This document shows, piece by piece, positions 24,201-35,917 of a stretch of DNA of 64,000 bases; within the stretch, counting starts at the first letter, position 1; each line of letters starts with the position of its first letter. The stretch comes from Alnus glutinosa (lineage: Eukaryota; Streptophyta; Magnoliopsida; Fagales; Betulaceae). Under the pieces are notes generated by a model, which was given only the letters and a program-made list of their open reading frames with translations, made no database searches and was not told where the DNA came from. The DNA lies in the NCBI RefSeq assembly GCF_958979055.1, contig NC_084899.1:5367001-5431000 (forward strand), read 5' to 3'. The position numbers and the translations under genes were made by a program.

Positions 24201-27200
24201 CTCCACAAATCAAAGTGCAATTAAGATGAGAAGTCTAAGGGAAATCTATGAGCAGACAAAAGATGGAGAGACTAATCTTTTCTGCCTATATGTTGATCAT
24301 GAGCCTCTCACATTCCAAGAAGCCGTAGAAGAAGATTATTGGCGATCGGCAATGGAAGAGGAGATAGATGCTATTCACAAGAATGACACTTGGGAGTTGA
24401 CAACACTCCCATCAAACCAAAAGGCTATTGATGTCAAGTGGGTGTACAAGATCAAACGCACTACAGAAGGTGAAGTTTCTCGATATAAGACAAGACTAGT
24501 AGCTAAAGGCTACAAACAAAAGTATGGCATCGACTTTTGTTTTTGCCATACTTTTCGTTGCCGAAATCGTTGTCGGTGCTTTTGGGTACCAGCGCGAGCA
24601 GATATGCTTGCATTTGCCGTCTCACCCTATACGGTTTTTGCATTCATCTGCTCGTACATTTCTTTATTTCTTTATTTACTTATCAAAAAAACAAAAGTAT
24701 GGCATCGACTATGAAGAGGTCTTTGCACCAGTTGCGAGACTTGACACAGTGAGACTGTTAATCGCACTTGCCGCTCATCACAATTGGAAGATATACCAAC
24801 TTGATGTTAAGTCAGCTTTTCTTAATGGCATCCTTGAAGAAGAAGTGTACATACAACAACCGGAATGCTTCATAATGGAAGGAAAAGAAAGCAAGGTGTA
24901 CCGCCTTAAAAAGGCGTTATATGGCTGGCACCAAGAGCTTGGAATGCACGCATCGATAGTTACCTTCATCAGAACGGCTTCACCAAATGTCCATATGAGC
25001 ATGCTGTTTATATGAAGAAAAACCATTGAGGTGAATTTCTAATTATTTGCCTATATGTTGACGATCTGTTATACACAGGAAATAGTAGTGAAATGTTCAA
25101 GGAATTCAAGCAATCAATGTTTAGGGAGTTTGAGATGACAGACAACGGGTTGATGTCCTACTTCCTTGGCATTGAAGTGAAGCAACAACATGATGGAATT
25201 TTCATATCTCAAAAGAAGTACATTAAGGAAATTTTTGAGAAATTCAAGATGGAAAGCTGCAACTCTGTGAGTACCCCAGTTGAAACAAGCATAAAGTTGT
25301 CAAAAGAAGCAGATGGTCGAGTTATTGAGCCAACTCTTTACAAGAGTTTGGTTGGAAGTCTGAGATACTTGACTATCACAAGGCTAGATATTGTCTATGG
25401 AGTTGGACTTGTGAGTCGATACATGGAGAAACCAATGCAGACTCATTGGTTAGCTGCAAAAAGGATTCTAAGGTACATCAAAGGTACTATGAATCTTGGT
25501 TTATTCTATGCGTATGGTGATGAAGCAAAATTAGTTGGTTACTCAGACAGTGATTGGGGATGTGACCAAGATGAGAGGAGAAGTACTACTGGCTATGTGT
25601 TCTATTTTAGTTCTACAGCATTTTCTTGGACATCCAAGAAACAAGCAATTGTAGCCTTGCCTACCTGTGAGGCGGAGTATGTGGTGGCTTCGTCTACGGT
25701 TTGTGAAGTCATATGGCTAAGGAATCTCTTGAAGGAACTAGTACATACACAAGAAGAGCCAACTGTGATTTATGTGGATAACCAATTTGCAATAAAGCTA
25801 GCGAAGAATCCAGTACAACATGGGAGGAGCAAACACATTAACACTAGGTTCCACTTTCTTAGACACCATGTGAAGCGGAAGACAATAGAGCTCCAATATT
25901 GCCACACCACTGAACAAGTAGCAGATATATTTACTAAGCCATTAGCATGTGCAATTTTCATGAGGCTAAGAGACATGCTTGGCATGAGGACAGTTTTGGT
26001 TTGAGTGGGCGTGTTGGAAACTCAACAAATCCAAAATGTAAGAAGGATATTTAATAAAGAAGCTAGTTAAGAGTTCTTTTAGTAAAAGCATTTAGTTTAT
26101 TGATGTCTTAAGTTCTCTTCAACTGAAGTCTTAAATTAGAAGAGTTATTGGTGTTAATTTATTGTAATAAAGAAGAAGTAGAAAAAGCTTTGGTCACTTG
26201 TTTTTTGTATGCCTATATGTATGGGTTTTGTAAGATGTTTTTATATAAGAAAAGTGGAGAAGAATTCCTCTACTCTTCTCTATTTTCTCTACTCTTCTCT
26301 AAGTCATATTTTTAGGAATAAAAGTAAGAGAGAGTGAAAGAGAGATAGAAAGGTAACTAGTTAGCAAACTAGTTTGTCTTTCATGTTGGACAATAGTATT
26401 GATCGTACAATTTTCAATAGTTGATTTTTCCCTTCCATGGATTATGACTTGCATGCTTGTGTTTTTTGCCTACACCTAGGTCAAGTGCCTTTCTGTTTCT
26501 CTCATATGTTTTACTACCTTTTTTTTGCTTATAAAGATTCTAATTTTTTATTTATTTATAGCAGTTCATGTTTTCACCATTAATTTCAGTTGTAATTCGT
26601 CCATTAATTCTTGTCCATGTAGAGGCCCCCTACAATTTTTGTGCAATTCTTTTATGGAAATTCAGGTCACCAACCTCGTGTGTTTCACCATTTTGACTTT
26701 AAGATCTCAATTTTCAATTTGATAGATTTAAGCCCCGAGTTTAGGTCCATTTTAAATTCGAGACCTTTTTTAGGTTTTCTGTCAAATAGGTAACAAAATT
26801 AGGTGTTGCAAATACCATTATGCCCCTCTAATAAAAAAATTTTAGAAAATAAAACAGTGAAGAGTGGCCGCAAGCCACCCACTCCACTCCTCCACTGGGG
26901 GTTGGTGACCTGATTTCCCTTCCTTTATTTTTGATCATTAGAATGTTAGACTTTGTATCAATTTTTTTTTTTTTATATATATATATATATATATTTAATT
27001 TTTTACTTTTCTTTTGACAGCTATCTGCTTCAGGAGACAGTGGAATGCCTGAAGTGGCGGCCGATCCTCAAGGTGAAGTTGCAAAGACTTTTCAGAACCT
27101 AGGAATTTCTGTTGTGCAACAATGTGCCAAGATTCGCCAACAAGGTACCCTATCTTTGCACGGAAGTCTTGAGAAAAATGTTCCTAAGACAGTGAGAGTA

Positions 27201-30200
27201 AAATACTACCTCTCTTCTTGCACGTATCACCAAGGTTATAAATGTTGTTGCAACTGCTCAAAATCAAAACTCAATTTTAATGTTTAAAGATATTTCTTGA
27301 GATTTATCAATTTTTAAATAATTCAGGCCTTTTAATCTCTTGCAAGTAAAATGAAATGTTGATACTTTTGGAAGCCTTGATATTTTTGGAATTCTTTCCA
27401 AATATCAAAACCTTGTAATTTATAATCAATGGGAATGACATATTGGGTTGCTTCTTGATGTGGGACTAAATTATTATTGTCTAAGACTTGTTGCCTGCAT
27501 GCTGCATGGGTTGTTGGAATTTCCATGTCTGCTTTGACCTTAGTTTGATGAGAAATCATCTTTTCCTTTCTAGTGTCTACAGCAGTCACATACGATAAAT
27601 CTATCAAGGCAATCAGGGTGAAGGTACCAGATTCAGATGAAGAGTTCCTTCTGCATCCTGCAACTGTTAGACGGAATGATCGTTCTGCCCAAAGTGTGGT
27701 ATGAAGGATTTCATTTGGAAAACTAATTTATCCTTTCTTAATGTTTCTAATTAAAGTAATTACTTCTATGTCATGGAAAATTAAGACAACCTTTTACATA
27801 TGCTCTTAGTTGTAAGACCTTGAACTTCAATATGGCCTGACACTAAATACAAGACAGTGATTGCCGTTGCCTTTCTGCTTGAGCAGTTAAAACTGCTGGA
27901 CAGCATTGTAATAGTTAAATTGGTGAATATATATGTGCTTCTGCTGAGGATATCTTGTCATCGCTAGTTGCTGCTTGCTATATGATATGGGGTTTCAAAC
28001 CTCTTCTGGTCCAACAGAAAATACACGGCACTCAGAACTTGAAACATCTTGGTTTTGGTTGCCCATGGAGAGTATTTCTCATTTCTGATTTGTTTTCTCA
28101 TATCAAAGTGGTTATCATAGATCTTCATGTGTGTATTAGGAGAAAGAATTCTGTGCATAGTCAAAATTGTGCGCATGCTTGACACTAAACTGTAAACCTA
28201 AGAAAACTGACAAGTATCAAAACCTAAACCTTGTAATATAATTTTGTTTGAAGACCTTCACCTGTCTCTCTCTCTCTCTATTAACACAACTCACGCACAA
28301 GACTCACAATCCAAATCTGAGTCTTGTGCGTTGCAATCTATTCGGAAGACAAGTGATAGGACTACATCTCCTATCCGAAATTCTAGTGCTGATTTGATAA
28401 GATAGAGTTCTATGATAAGAAAGAGTCCTTCTAGTATTCTACTTCTATGTTCACAGTGAGAGTCCTAAGAGATAAAGCTAGATGAGTTCTAGTCTAATGT
28501 AAAGAGAGTACATGTAATCAGAGTTAGTGTTTGATTCAAAGTCTTTTGTAATCAGTCTATATATATGAATGAACGCTCATGTTATTGAGCATGATTGAAA
28601 ACCCAATAATTCTAAAGTTCTATTATGGTATCAGAGCCTTTTCATAGACAAACGTCTTGATCCATGATTGATTCTGATTCTGACTCTCCTTCTTCCACGG
28701 CCACTCAACCCCAAACACAAACCCCCCAGCAAGTTGTCTTTACCGTCCCAAACATGAACCCCAATCTCCATATCAAGCTTTCTAAAGGAAACTTCATGGC
28801 GTGGAAGACACAAGTCCTCGCTTATATCAAGGGACAGGATTCTTACGGATTCCTTGATGGCTCCAATCCGGTCCCACCTCAAACAATCCCAAATCCCAGT
28901 ACAGACGCTGGAGCTGCTGCAACTATTGTCAACCCTGACTATCTCGTGTGGTGCCAAAGAGATCAACTGATTCTCAGCATCCTTATCTCTACTCTTTCCG
29001 AACCATATGTCGTGCATGCTGTTGGTTGTGCTACATCCTCAGCCTTATGGAAAACTCTGCTCACTATGTTTGCTTCTCAGGTTCGAGCCCGAGTAATGCA
29101 GATTTATTTTCAACTTGCCACTGTTAAGAAGGGCAATACCTCCATTACAGAGTATTTCCAACTTGATCTCTTGGAGCTCCCGCAAACAACCAACTGTCTC
29201 TCGATCATCGACAGAAGCTGAATACAAGGCTGTTGCTAATACTACTGCCGAACTCCTCTGGGTTCGTGCCCTCCTTCTAGATCTTGGCATTGGTCTCTCT
29301 TCTACACCAACTTTGTGGTGTGATAACATTGGAGCTACATACATGTCGGTCAACCCAGTTTTCCATGCGCATACCAAGCACGTGGAAATTGACTTCCATT
29401 TTGTCAGAGAAGGTGTTGCTGATAAGTCTCTGAATGTTCGATTCATCCCTAGTTCGGATCAACTAGCTGATTTGCTTACTAAACCTCTTGTCTCCAACCG
29501 GTTTCAACTTCTCTGTTCCAAGCTCAACGTGTCGTCTCCCCCGTTGGTCTTGCGGGAGGGTATTAACACAACTCACGCACAAGACTCACAATCCAAATCT
29601 GAGTCTTGTGCGTTGCAATCTATTCGGAAGACAAGTGATAGGACTACATCTCCTATCCGAAATTCTAGTGCTGATTTGATAAGATAGAGTTCTATGATAA
29701 GAAAGAGTCCTTCTAGTATTCTACTTCTATGTTCACAGTGAGAGTCCTAAGAGATAAAGCTAGATGAGTTCTAGTCTAATGTAAAGAGAGTACATGTAAT
29801 CAGAGTTAGTGTTTGATTCAAAGTCTTTTGTAATCAGTCTATATATATGAATGAACGCTCATGTTATTGAGCATGGTTGAAAACCCAATAATTCTAAAGT
29901 TCTATTACTCTCTCTCTCTCTCTAAATCTTTCCTTAATTTTATATATTTATAGAGTATAATGCAAATAATGATAATGTCCAAAAGTTAAAAGCAAGACTT
30001 GTAGCAGAAACAAAATAATTGATTTGATATGTTGTTTAAGAAAATCTTGTGTCTTTTTTTTTTTTTTTGGTTGTTTTCCATATTTGGTGATGAAAAATGG
30101 AATTGAAATGTTAATTAAAGTACTAGTGGACAGTCTCATTTTCATAATAACACAGTAGAGTTGCTACATAGTCGCAAATTATTTTCTAGTATATGACATT

Positions 30201-32279
30201 GATTTTTCGAGAGGATGCTTTTGTCATTTTGCATCAGCAATCTGAAGCCTTAAATTTATTTCTTTATTACTTTGAGCAGAAGCATAGAAAAGTCATAATC
30301 TGACCTCAAATCCTTGCACTGTTTAGTTTTAGATAAGTTAATGGATAAATCTAGAGGTGGCTGCAGAAATACATGTGCTTCAACTTAAAAGAGACACAAG
30401 TTGATGGGATAGACTGTAGAAGCATCCAAATTCTTTACTAGTCCTTCAGAATGCTGATTATTCAAAGCAAACAAAATGTTACTTTCTAGGAAGAAAAAAG
30501 GGCCTTGACAAATCCTACAATGGATTTGATTTCAGTTGATGTTACTATGTCGCTTTTGGAGTCTTCTCCATGTCTGACCTTTTCTGTCCTTCTGACTAAT
30601 GAGGGGCTAATTTGGCTCAATCAGGATGAATGGACAGGGGAGCAAAAACTGCAATATACGGATGTTCCAGAAGATATCGAACCCGAAGATATTCGGCCTA
30701 TGGGGAACTATGCTGTTTCAATAACGTGGCCTGATGGATTCAGCCAGGTGACTTACATTTGAATCAATGGTTAATAATGGAAAGAATTTATATGATGGAT
30801 TATTATTGTTGCTATAGAGTGAAACTTTTGACAGAGACTACCATAATAGAAGGGGAGGCATCAACTTTATGGCAAACCTAATACCTTTCTTTGACCAAAT
30901 ATACAAAAGACTTGACATTTGAATCAATGGTTAATAATGGAAAGAAAATGATATGATGGATTGTATTATTGCTGAAGAGAAATTTTTGACATTGGGTATC
31001 CCTATAGTAAGGACAAATAGTGAGTGACTGGGGCAGTTCTAATTAAAGAATTGCTTAGATGGCAGTAAATAATCAATATATGGCTAACTGGTATCTTGAG
31101 TCTGATTCTTGCTACTTAGTCTAAATGCAAATTTTATAATATTTTAATCCTAACTTTTATATGAGCATTGCCCGTGTAAACATGGATACTTGCCAGGCAA
31201 CCTTAGATGCAAGCATAGCCTGCTTGATAGATTTTGAGGCCTAAGACGATAAATTTAAGTGAGACATTTTTTATATTCAATTTATTAATATTAATTTTTA
31301 GTTTATATTTTTTTATTTAAAAATCATTTTTATTGCTTCTTGCTCTTAATTTTTTCCAAACATGTAGAGTTCATTGTTGCAAGACATTTAGTATCAGCAA
31401 ATGACATATTTTGTGTTGAACTATATATAATTCCTTTTATGTACCACAAAACGAAATTTACTTTATTCAAAATATTATTTTAATGAACGAACTTAGTCAA
31501 TATGTTAGTTCTACATTCAGGCAAAATTACTTATACTTTAGGGTGCAAGTAATGTAGTAAATTTCCATTTTTCTCTTTCTTTCTCTCTATAAGTCTTTTT
31601 TTTTTTTTTTTTTTTATACCATAATTGAGCCTTAATTAAAAAGCATTGACTAACCATTTTATCATAATTGGGGCCTTAAAAGATTTTTTTTTTTTGGTTA
31701 AAATAAATTTAATTATACTATATTACTAATTGGAGCCTTAGGCGGCCACCAGCCAATCAGCCAGCCATGGATGCATGTGTATGTTCACCAGCATGTCTCC
31801 CAATTTATTCATATCTCTATTTTTCATATTATGTTGATTATGTTTCCTTATAAGAATATTCTCCATTTAGGTTTGATTGTACCATATTTGTCTACCACAA
31901 TCTTTCTATAAGAGAAATGTTTGGTTTCATTCTTACTAATCTCTTGTCCATTTCCATTCAAGAAATGTGCAAATCCACCGTTGAATTTATGGGACATATG
32001 AGTTCTACAGATTTAATGGTGAAATTGCAAATGAGATGTGTAAGACAATGACACCAAACACATATCTTCAGTCTTAACAGTGGTGGACCCAAAATTCCCC
32101 GTGTATTTTGTCTCTTTGCTTATGCTTTTCCTCTCCATATTTTATATTCCTCATAAATTTCTGCATATTCTATGTCACAATCTTATCTCTATCTTGTGCT
32201 ACAGATTGCACCCTATGATCAGCTCCAAATGATTGAACGGTTAGTTGATGTTCCTAAACCAAGTGGTACACAGGCATGA
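18234..32279 (+). CDS. HCF101: HCF101, plastid P-loop Fe-S cluster assembly factor, 15 coding exons
   Basis: Coding exons: 18234-18303, 18376-18516, 19207-19349, 19435-19485, 19806-19961, 20523-20666, 20748-20890, 21143-21212, 21429-21524, 21735-21824, 21939-21992, 27021-27144, 27574-27698, 30625-30747, 32205-32279. All are GT-AG and in phase: 1605 bases, 534 codons, like Arabidopsis HCF101 (about 530). The first about 70 residues are Ser/Leu-rich and look like a chloroplast transit peptide. A MIP18/DUF59 domain follows ([20 protein letters not shown]), then an Mrp/NBP35-type ATPase. Its P-loop CKGGVGKST (186-194) spans the exon 5/6 boundary. [10 protein letters not shown] and [15 protein letters not shown] come next, then a C-terminal DUF971 domain ([19 protein letters not shown]). 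In Arabidopsis the protein carries 4Fe-4S clusters and is needed for photosystem I. No coding lesion was seen. Introns 11 and 13 hold Ty1/copia elements. An earlier acceptor for exon 2 (after 18364) is rejected because it gives an immediate stop. Confidence 0.96.
22084..22443 (+). repeat. 5' LTR of the intron-11 copia element
   Basis: It starts TGTTGG, ends TTTCA, and is followed directly by the primer binding site. It contains a CTTCTCT-rich block and the TATATAAG motif, which could act as an LTR promoter. Confidence 0.95.
22501..26004 (+). pseudogene. Broken copia gag-pol of the intron-11 element
   Basis: Recognisable pieces in order: a copia-type gag (UBN2-like) at 22558-23007 ending in a stop; a CCHC zinc knuckle near 23260-23320 with a stop codon between its first two cysteines; an aspartic protease motif (YLDSG) near 23412; only the C-terminal part of integrase (about 23690-24000), the catalytic core being deleted; reverse transcriptase from about 24310, interrupted by a 153-bp retroposon; the YVDD motif near 25052 after a further frame change; and RNase H to the stop at 26004. 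Several stops and frame changes make it non-autonomous. It cannot express a working polyprotein. Confidence 0.9.
24536..24688 (+). mobile_element. Short retroposon (SINE-like) inside the copia reverse transcriptase
   Basis: A 153-bp insertion splits the reverse transcriptase frame. It is flanked by a perfect 22-bp target duplication (24514-24535 and 24689-24710; core CAAAAGTATGGCATCGACT). It ends TTTACTTATC followed by an A-run. Long target duplication plus an A-rich tail is the signature of LINE-driven retroposition. No clear pol III A or B box is seen, so it may be 5'-truncated. Confidence 0.85.
26012..26383 (+). repeat. 3' LTR of the intron-11 copia element
   Basis: This is the near-copy of 22084-22443 with a 12-bp extra GAGAGTGAAAGA-type segment near the end. 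It is followed by the target duplication TGTTG. Confidence 0.95.
26389..27020. other. Remaining part of HCF101 intron 11 after the copia element
   Basis: Non-coding intron DNA. 26650-26880 is reminiscent of the inverted-repeat MITE class at 17.6 kb (a CATTATGCCCCTCTAATAAAA motif) but the ends are not defined. A TA microsatellite lies at about 26975-26996. The intron ends TTTTGACAG at 27020. Confidence 0.5.
28279..28625 (+). repeat. 5' LTR of the intron-13 copia element
   Basis: 347 bp. Near its start it carries a perfect 14-bp inverted repeat (ACGCACAAGACTCA at 28293-28306, complement at 28318-28331) with an 11-base loop. It is followed by the primer binding site. Confidence 0.93.
28664..29554 (+). 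pseudogene. gag/RNase H deletion remnant in the intron-13 copia element
   Basis: The open frame from 28664 encodes a copia gag N-terminus (motifs [34 protein letters not shown]). At about 29160-29180 it meets sequence encoding RNase H in another frame ([28 protein letters not shown]), which runs to the polypurine tract. Protease, integrase and reverse transcriptase are absent, an internal loss of perhaps 3-4 kb. The junction lies around CTTGGAGCTCCCGC. The remnant could only move with proteins from a related full-length element. Confidence 0.88.
29561..29907 (+). repeat. 3' LTR of the intron-13 copia element
   Basis: 347 bp, differing from the 5' LTR at one visible position (GAGCATGGTTG against GAGCATGATTG). 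It is followed by the CT microsatellite. Confidence 0.93.
30749..30995. repeat. Spaced direct duplication in HCF101 intron 14
   Basis: About 80 bp beginning GACTTACATTTGAATCAATGG (30749) recur at about 30911 (GACTTGACATTTGAATCAATGG), including GGTTAATAATGGAAAGAA and GATATGATGGATT. The first copy starts right at the exon 14 donor, so the duplicated block begins next to the splice site. No second functional donor is evident in copy two. Confidence 0.75.
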
Positions 32280-33117
32280 TACTATCACTGTTATTTGTTG
32301 ACCTACAACTCTATAACTCAATTGGGTGGACTGCATCAATTCAATACGTGTGCCTTCATGAGGATAGTTCAAGTTTCAAATCTTTTTTACTCTCCTGCAG
32401 CCGTAATAGCTTCAAGTGAAGATTAATTCGTAATGACTGGAGATTAATAGGCCATTAATACCTCCTGAGATGTTCCTCTTTTCTTATTTATTTATTTATT
32501 TTTCCTTTCTAAAGAATTTAGGCAATTGTGTATGAGAAATTCCTATCGTGAAATTTTTGCTAAATGCATGTAATATATTTCCTGTTATCAATATTTTCTT
32601 CTTTTAAGTGGTAAACGATCATTAAGAAAGCTTTTAATTCAAACTAAGGTAATCATCTAATTTTTATGTTATTTTTTTGAACAAATTTCATATCGATCTG
32701 CTTGTATTGGGCATATCTAAAGTACATTCTCTTAACGATTTGCAATGCATCTCATTCGAGACAAATATAAAACAAACCCAAATCCTTGCTAAAAATCACT
32801 GCATTGAGTGTCGCTCATGCCTCAAGCCAGTGTGGGATCATCTAATTTAAGCTCAAGCTCATATTGTTGTTTGCAAATTAAATTAGCACACTTGCCATAG
32901 GACAGCTTAATGTTCATAAATTTGTATAAATAATCCTTTGTCTATTTCTGGAAAATCAAGAACACCCTTTAAAAATAAATAGAAACTAGAATTTTAAGGG
33001 AATTAAATAACGAGTTAAACAGATAATAAAATAATAACACTGGGGATTATAATCATTTGCAAAGGGAAGGATAGACTAGGAGGGGAAAAGCGGGATCGAT
33101 GGAAATGCTTCGAGTAA
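32280..33117. other. HCF101 3' UTR and downstream DNA
   Basis: The first few hundred bases after the stop are the likely 3' UTR. The rest is AT-rich with no gene recognised. Confidence 0.5.
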
Positions 33118-33346
33118 TGGCCTGTTTGGGGTTGTGATTTCAAAAATAACGAAAAAATCGCAATTTAGCCTTTAAAATTATGCATTTTCAAAAAAGCAAC
33201 CACTTGCCTACAATTTGAAAAGACAGATTTTATGCGTTTTGCAATTGTAATTTTTAAAAAATACAATTCTATACGATTCTTTTTCTACGATTTGGTTTAA
33301 AATCGTACTTTTTATCTACGAAATCGCAATGCCAAGCACATTCTAA
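33118..33346. mobile_element. Probable hAT-type MITE
   Basis: The left end reads CCTGTTTGGGGTTGTGATTT and the right end AAATCGCAATGCCAAGCACA, near-complementary termini of a plant MITE type whose ends resemble TGTTTGG...GCGATTT. The inside is AT-rich with several ATCGCAATT-like motifs. No coding sequence. The target duplication was not resolved. Confidence 0.5.
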
Positions 33347-35791
33347 TACTACTAGATACCAAAGGTTGTCCATTTGACGAGATTAATCATATAAGTGTAT
33401 TTTGGAGTTGGATCACAATTTGGTTATGCTGAAACGAAATTGTATCATTGATAATGGATGTGATCTGCTAGTCAGGCAAGTGAGAATCGCTTTGGATGGT
33501 GAGGATAACTTCAAGAGAATCACATTCTAGAATCAGGTCATCCAAATCCAAGGAAAGGTCAAATTGCTGCAAGATAAAATAGTTGTTCACCAACGCATCG
33601 AAATTTAGCTTAAGATTTTTTTTTTTTTTTTTTTTTTTTAGTGGAAACGAATTGTAAGGAAAATGTTAGGAACCCCAAATATTTTTCCTCAATTATCTCC
33701 TAATTTCTCTTTATTTTGTCAACTATGCAATTATATTTGATATGTGATGATTTTAGTTCTCTAAAATAGTGTAGGTTACAATTTCAAACACTTTATTTTT
33801 GTACTCATGCCTATATGCATGTTATATTACTAATATATCAATCTTAACACATATTTATGAAGTTTAATAGATGGACTATTTGTGATATGCCTATCATGTT
33901 ATAAAATACTTTATTTCTATTTTGAGTTGTGTTTATCATAATTTTTGTATATAGTAGAACTATAGTATATAAAGAGGCAAAAAAAAATAAGTTATTTTGT
34001 CACTACATTACATTGTAATCCGGCTCCTTCAAAGGTGAATTTCTGGCTCCATCACTAGTGGTCGGCCACAATCAATGGTTGTTTTGTAGGTGGCAAACAC
34101 CCCAAAACTATTTTGAGGGTGATCCAGCCACCCTCAAACAAAATTGGGGGTAATTTGGCCACCCCTAACCCTATTATAAGGGTGACAAAAAAGGTTGTTC
34201 GAAAAAAAAAATTCTAACCGGCCCCTTTGGCCTTCACTTTTCTTAGTTTTTCCTCTCTTTGTTAATTTTATGCATTTAAACTATGTGGCTTATTCGGATC
34301 CTTTCATTAAAAATTACAAAAGATCTCAATCCAATAATAATATAAGGAGCAATAAATACATCTCTTTATTTTGGGAATTGTTATATTATATGAAATATAT
34401 ACAATTATCTATTTTTGGGTATTTCAAATAATTATGAAACACAATTTCTATCTAAAAATGTTTTGCGGATTTGATTGAAAGATTTACATCTTTCATGTTG
34501 ACCCAAAATTTTGGAGGAAAAACCCAAATTTTGAAGTGTATGGAGAAAAGTTTGTCCCACTTTGGCTAGATACAAAGAAGTCAACTAATTATTTATAAGG
34601 TATCTTCCTCACTTTAACAAAAAATTGAGTGATGAAAAAGAGAGCTAACTACTTAGGGTGGCAAGTTGGCAACATCTCTCACATCAATCACATGAGCTAT
34701 AGCTTATGCAATGGGCTATGGGCATTATGAGGCGCAATTAATATATTTGCACTTAACACTCGATCAACCTAAATAACCCACGATCAAGACAATTGGCTAA
34801 ATCCTATGAAACCATTTCATAGAAGTTCATTAATATCTTCTTTTTATAAAGCAAATCGACTTTGATTTTGGAATTATTCACGTCAGTTATGCTTCCATTG
34901 TAACAAAAGATTTTATTTTTATGCGGAAAAGGCTACTACCAATAATCATGATTTTACGTATAGACACTTTCTGAATATCTTATTCATTCGCAACCAAATA
35001 TTTTCTTTGTGCTGCGGTCGACCAACTTGGTCGTTTCAGGTGCGAAATTATTGAAAATTTGACTTTCTTTCAACCTTTGAAAGGGATTAATGTGCTATTT
35101 AAAGTGTTCATTAAGTTAAACTTTGTCATTATAATTCATGACTATTGGATAAAATGATTTTGGACCATTAAATGAGTCCAAAATCACTACAAATATAACC
35201 ATTTGGTCATATTCAAAAAACAACAACACAAACTTTTCTCTATTCTCCTATAAACTTTTTTGCGTTATTTTCTCTATAAGGCCAGGGTATTTTCTTGTTA
35301 CTCTAGAAAGTACTATTCTAAAGTAACGTTTGAGCTTCATTGTATCATGATGTGAACGATTTTGTCAAGTCCCTTTAACACTTTTGGAAGGAAATAAAAT
35401 AAGTTTTAAAAGTATCTTTGTCGCGATTGAGACTTGAAGTCGTATATATTTTGCATTCATAGTTCCCCTCTTTTCAATTCATATTTTCCAACAAGAAATG
35501 CAGTAATTCCTAAAACTTGCATGTTGCTTGAATATCAATCCAATAAAAATGACATGAGGTGTAATGACCCACTCCCAACGACACACTATATTTTTATTTT
35601 AGATCTTCTGAGTCAGACTTTTCAGAAGGTCACTCATCTTGGTACTATTATCGTATAAGCACGTTTAACTGCGAAGTTTTGATAGCTTTATGATCATCAT
35701 GACTTTAAAATATGTTGTGTTAAGAAATATGTAAACATATATATAAACATATCTCCATTCGCAGTTCACATACGACATCGTGTGAGGAGCC
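33347..35791. other. Intergenic DNA, transposon remnants
   Basis: No gene recognised. 34055-34180 has GGTGGC/GCCACCC motifs like the centre of the MITE at 39843-40652, so it may be a related fragment. The open frame 34195-34431 is low-complexity and unsupported. A poly-T run lies at about 33619-33640. Confidence 0.45.
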
Positions 35792-35802
35792 GTATAACGT
35801 CT

Positions 35803-35917
35803 TTTTTTTTTTTTTTTTTAACATGTCCATACAAGAGGGGAGATGAGGGATTCGAACTAGTAACCTCCGCTTCATAAGGTGTAGTCCCCAACTGATTGAG
35901 CTACCCCTTAAGAACCG
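35803..35917 (-). mobile_element. tRNA-derived SINE with target duplication
   Basis: On the minus strand it starts with a tRNA-like head: TAGCTCAATCAGTTGG resembles a pol III A box and GTTCGAATCC a B box. It ends TGTATGGACATGTT and an A-run of about 18. The 11-bp direct repeats GTATAACGTCT (35792-35802 and 35918-35928) are the target duplication. At about 115 bp it is short but looks complete. It is not a functional tRNA gene because the cloverleaf 3' half is missing. Confidence 0.88.

Larger units (their letters stand above)
22084..26383 (+). mobile_element. Ty1/copia LTR retrotransposon in HCF101 intron 11
   Basis: The LTRs are 22084-22443 (360 bp) and 26012-26383 (372 bp), both beginning TGTTGGAAACTC and ending GTCTTTCA. 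The 5-bp target duplication TGTTG lies at 22079-22083 and 26384-26388. A tRNA-Met type primer site (TGGTATTAGAGCC) follows the 5' LTR and a purine tract precedes the 3' LTR. About a dozen substitutions and one 12-bp indel separate the LTRs (roughly 3% by eye), so the insertion is moderately old. It lies in the sense orientation of HCF101 and enlarges intron 11 to about 5 kb. Confidence 0.96.
28279..29907 (+). mobile_element. Young, internally deleted Ty1/copia element in HCF101 intron 13
   Basis: Two 347-bp LTRs (28279-28625 and 29561-29907) begin TATTAACACAAC and end TTCTATTA. By eye they differ at a single base, so the insertion is recent. A perfect primer site TGGTATCAGAGCC follows the 5' LTR, and the purine tract GCGGGAGGG precedes the 3' LTR. 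The target is a CT microsatellite; a CTCTC duplication is consistent but cannot be proven in a repeat. The internal part is only 935 bp and joins the N-terminal part of gag directly to the end of RNase H. It is sense-oriented to HCF101. Confidence 0.93.

Noticed and set aside
22084..26383. The copia element as an active retrotransposon
   Set aside because: Stops in gag and the zinc knuckle, a deleted integrase core, an insertion in reverse transcriptase and frame changes rule this out.
35803..35917. A tRNA gene on the minus strand
   Set aside because: Pol III box-like motifs are present, but the acceptor stem cannot close, an A-tail follows and target repeats flank it. It is a tRNA-derived SINE.
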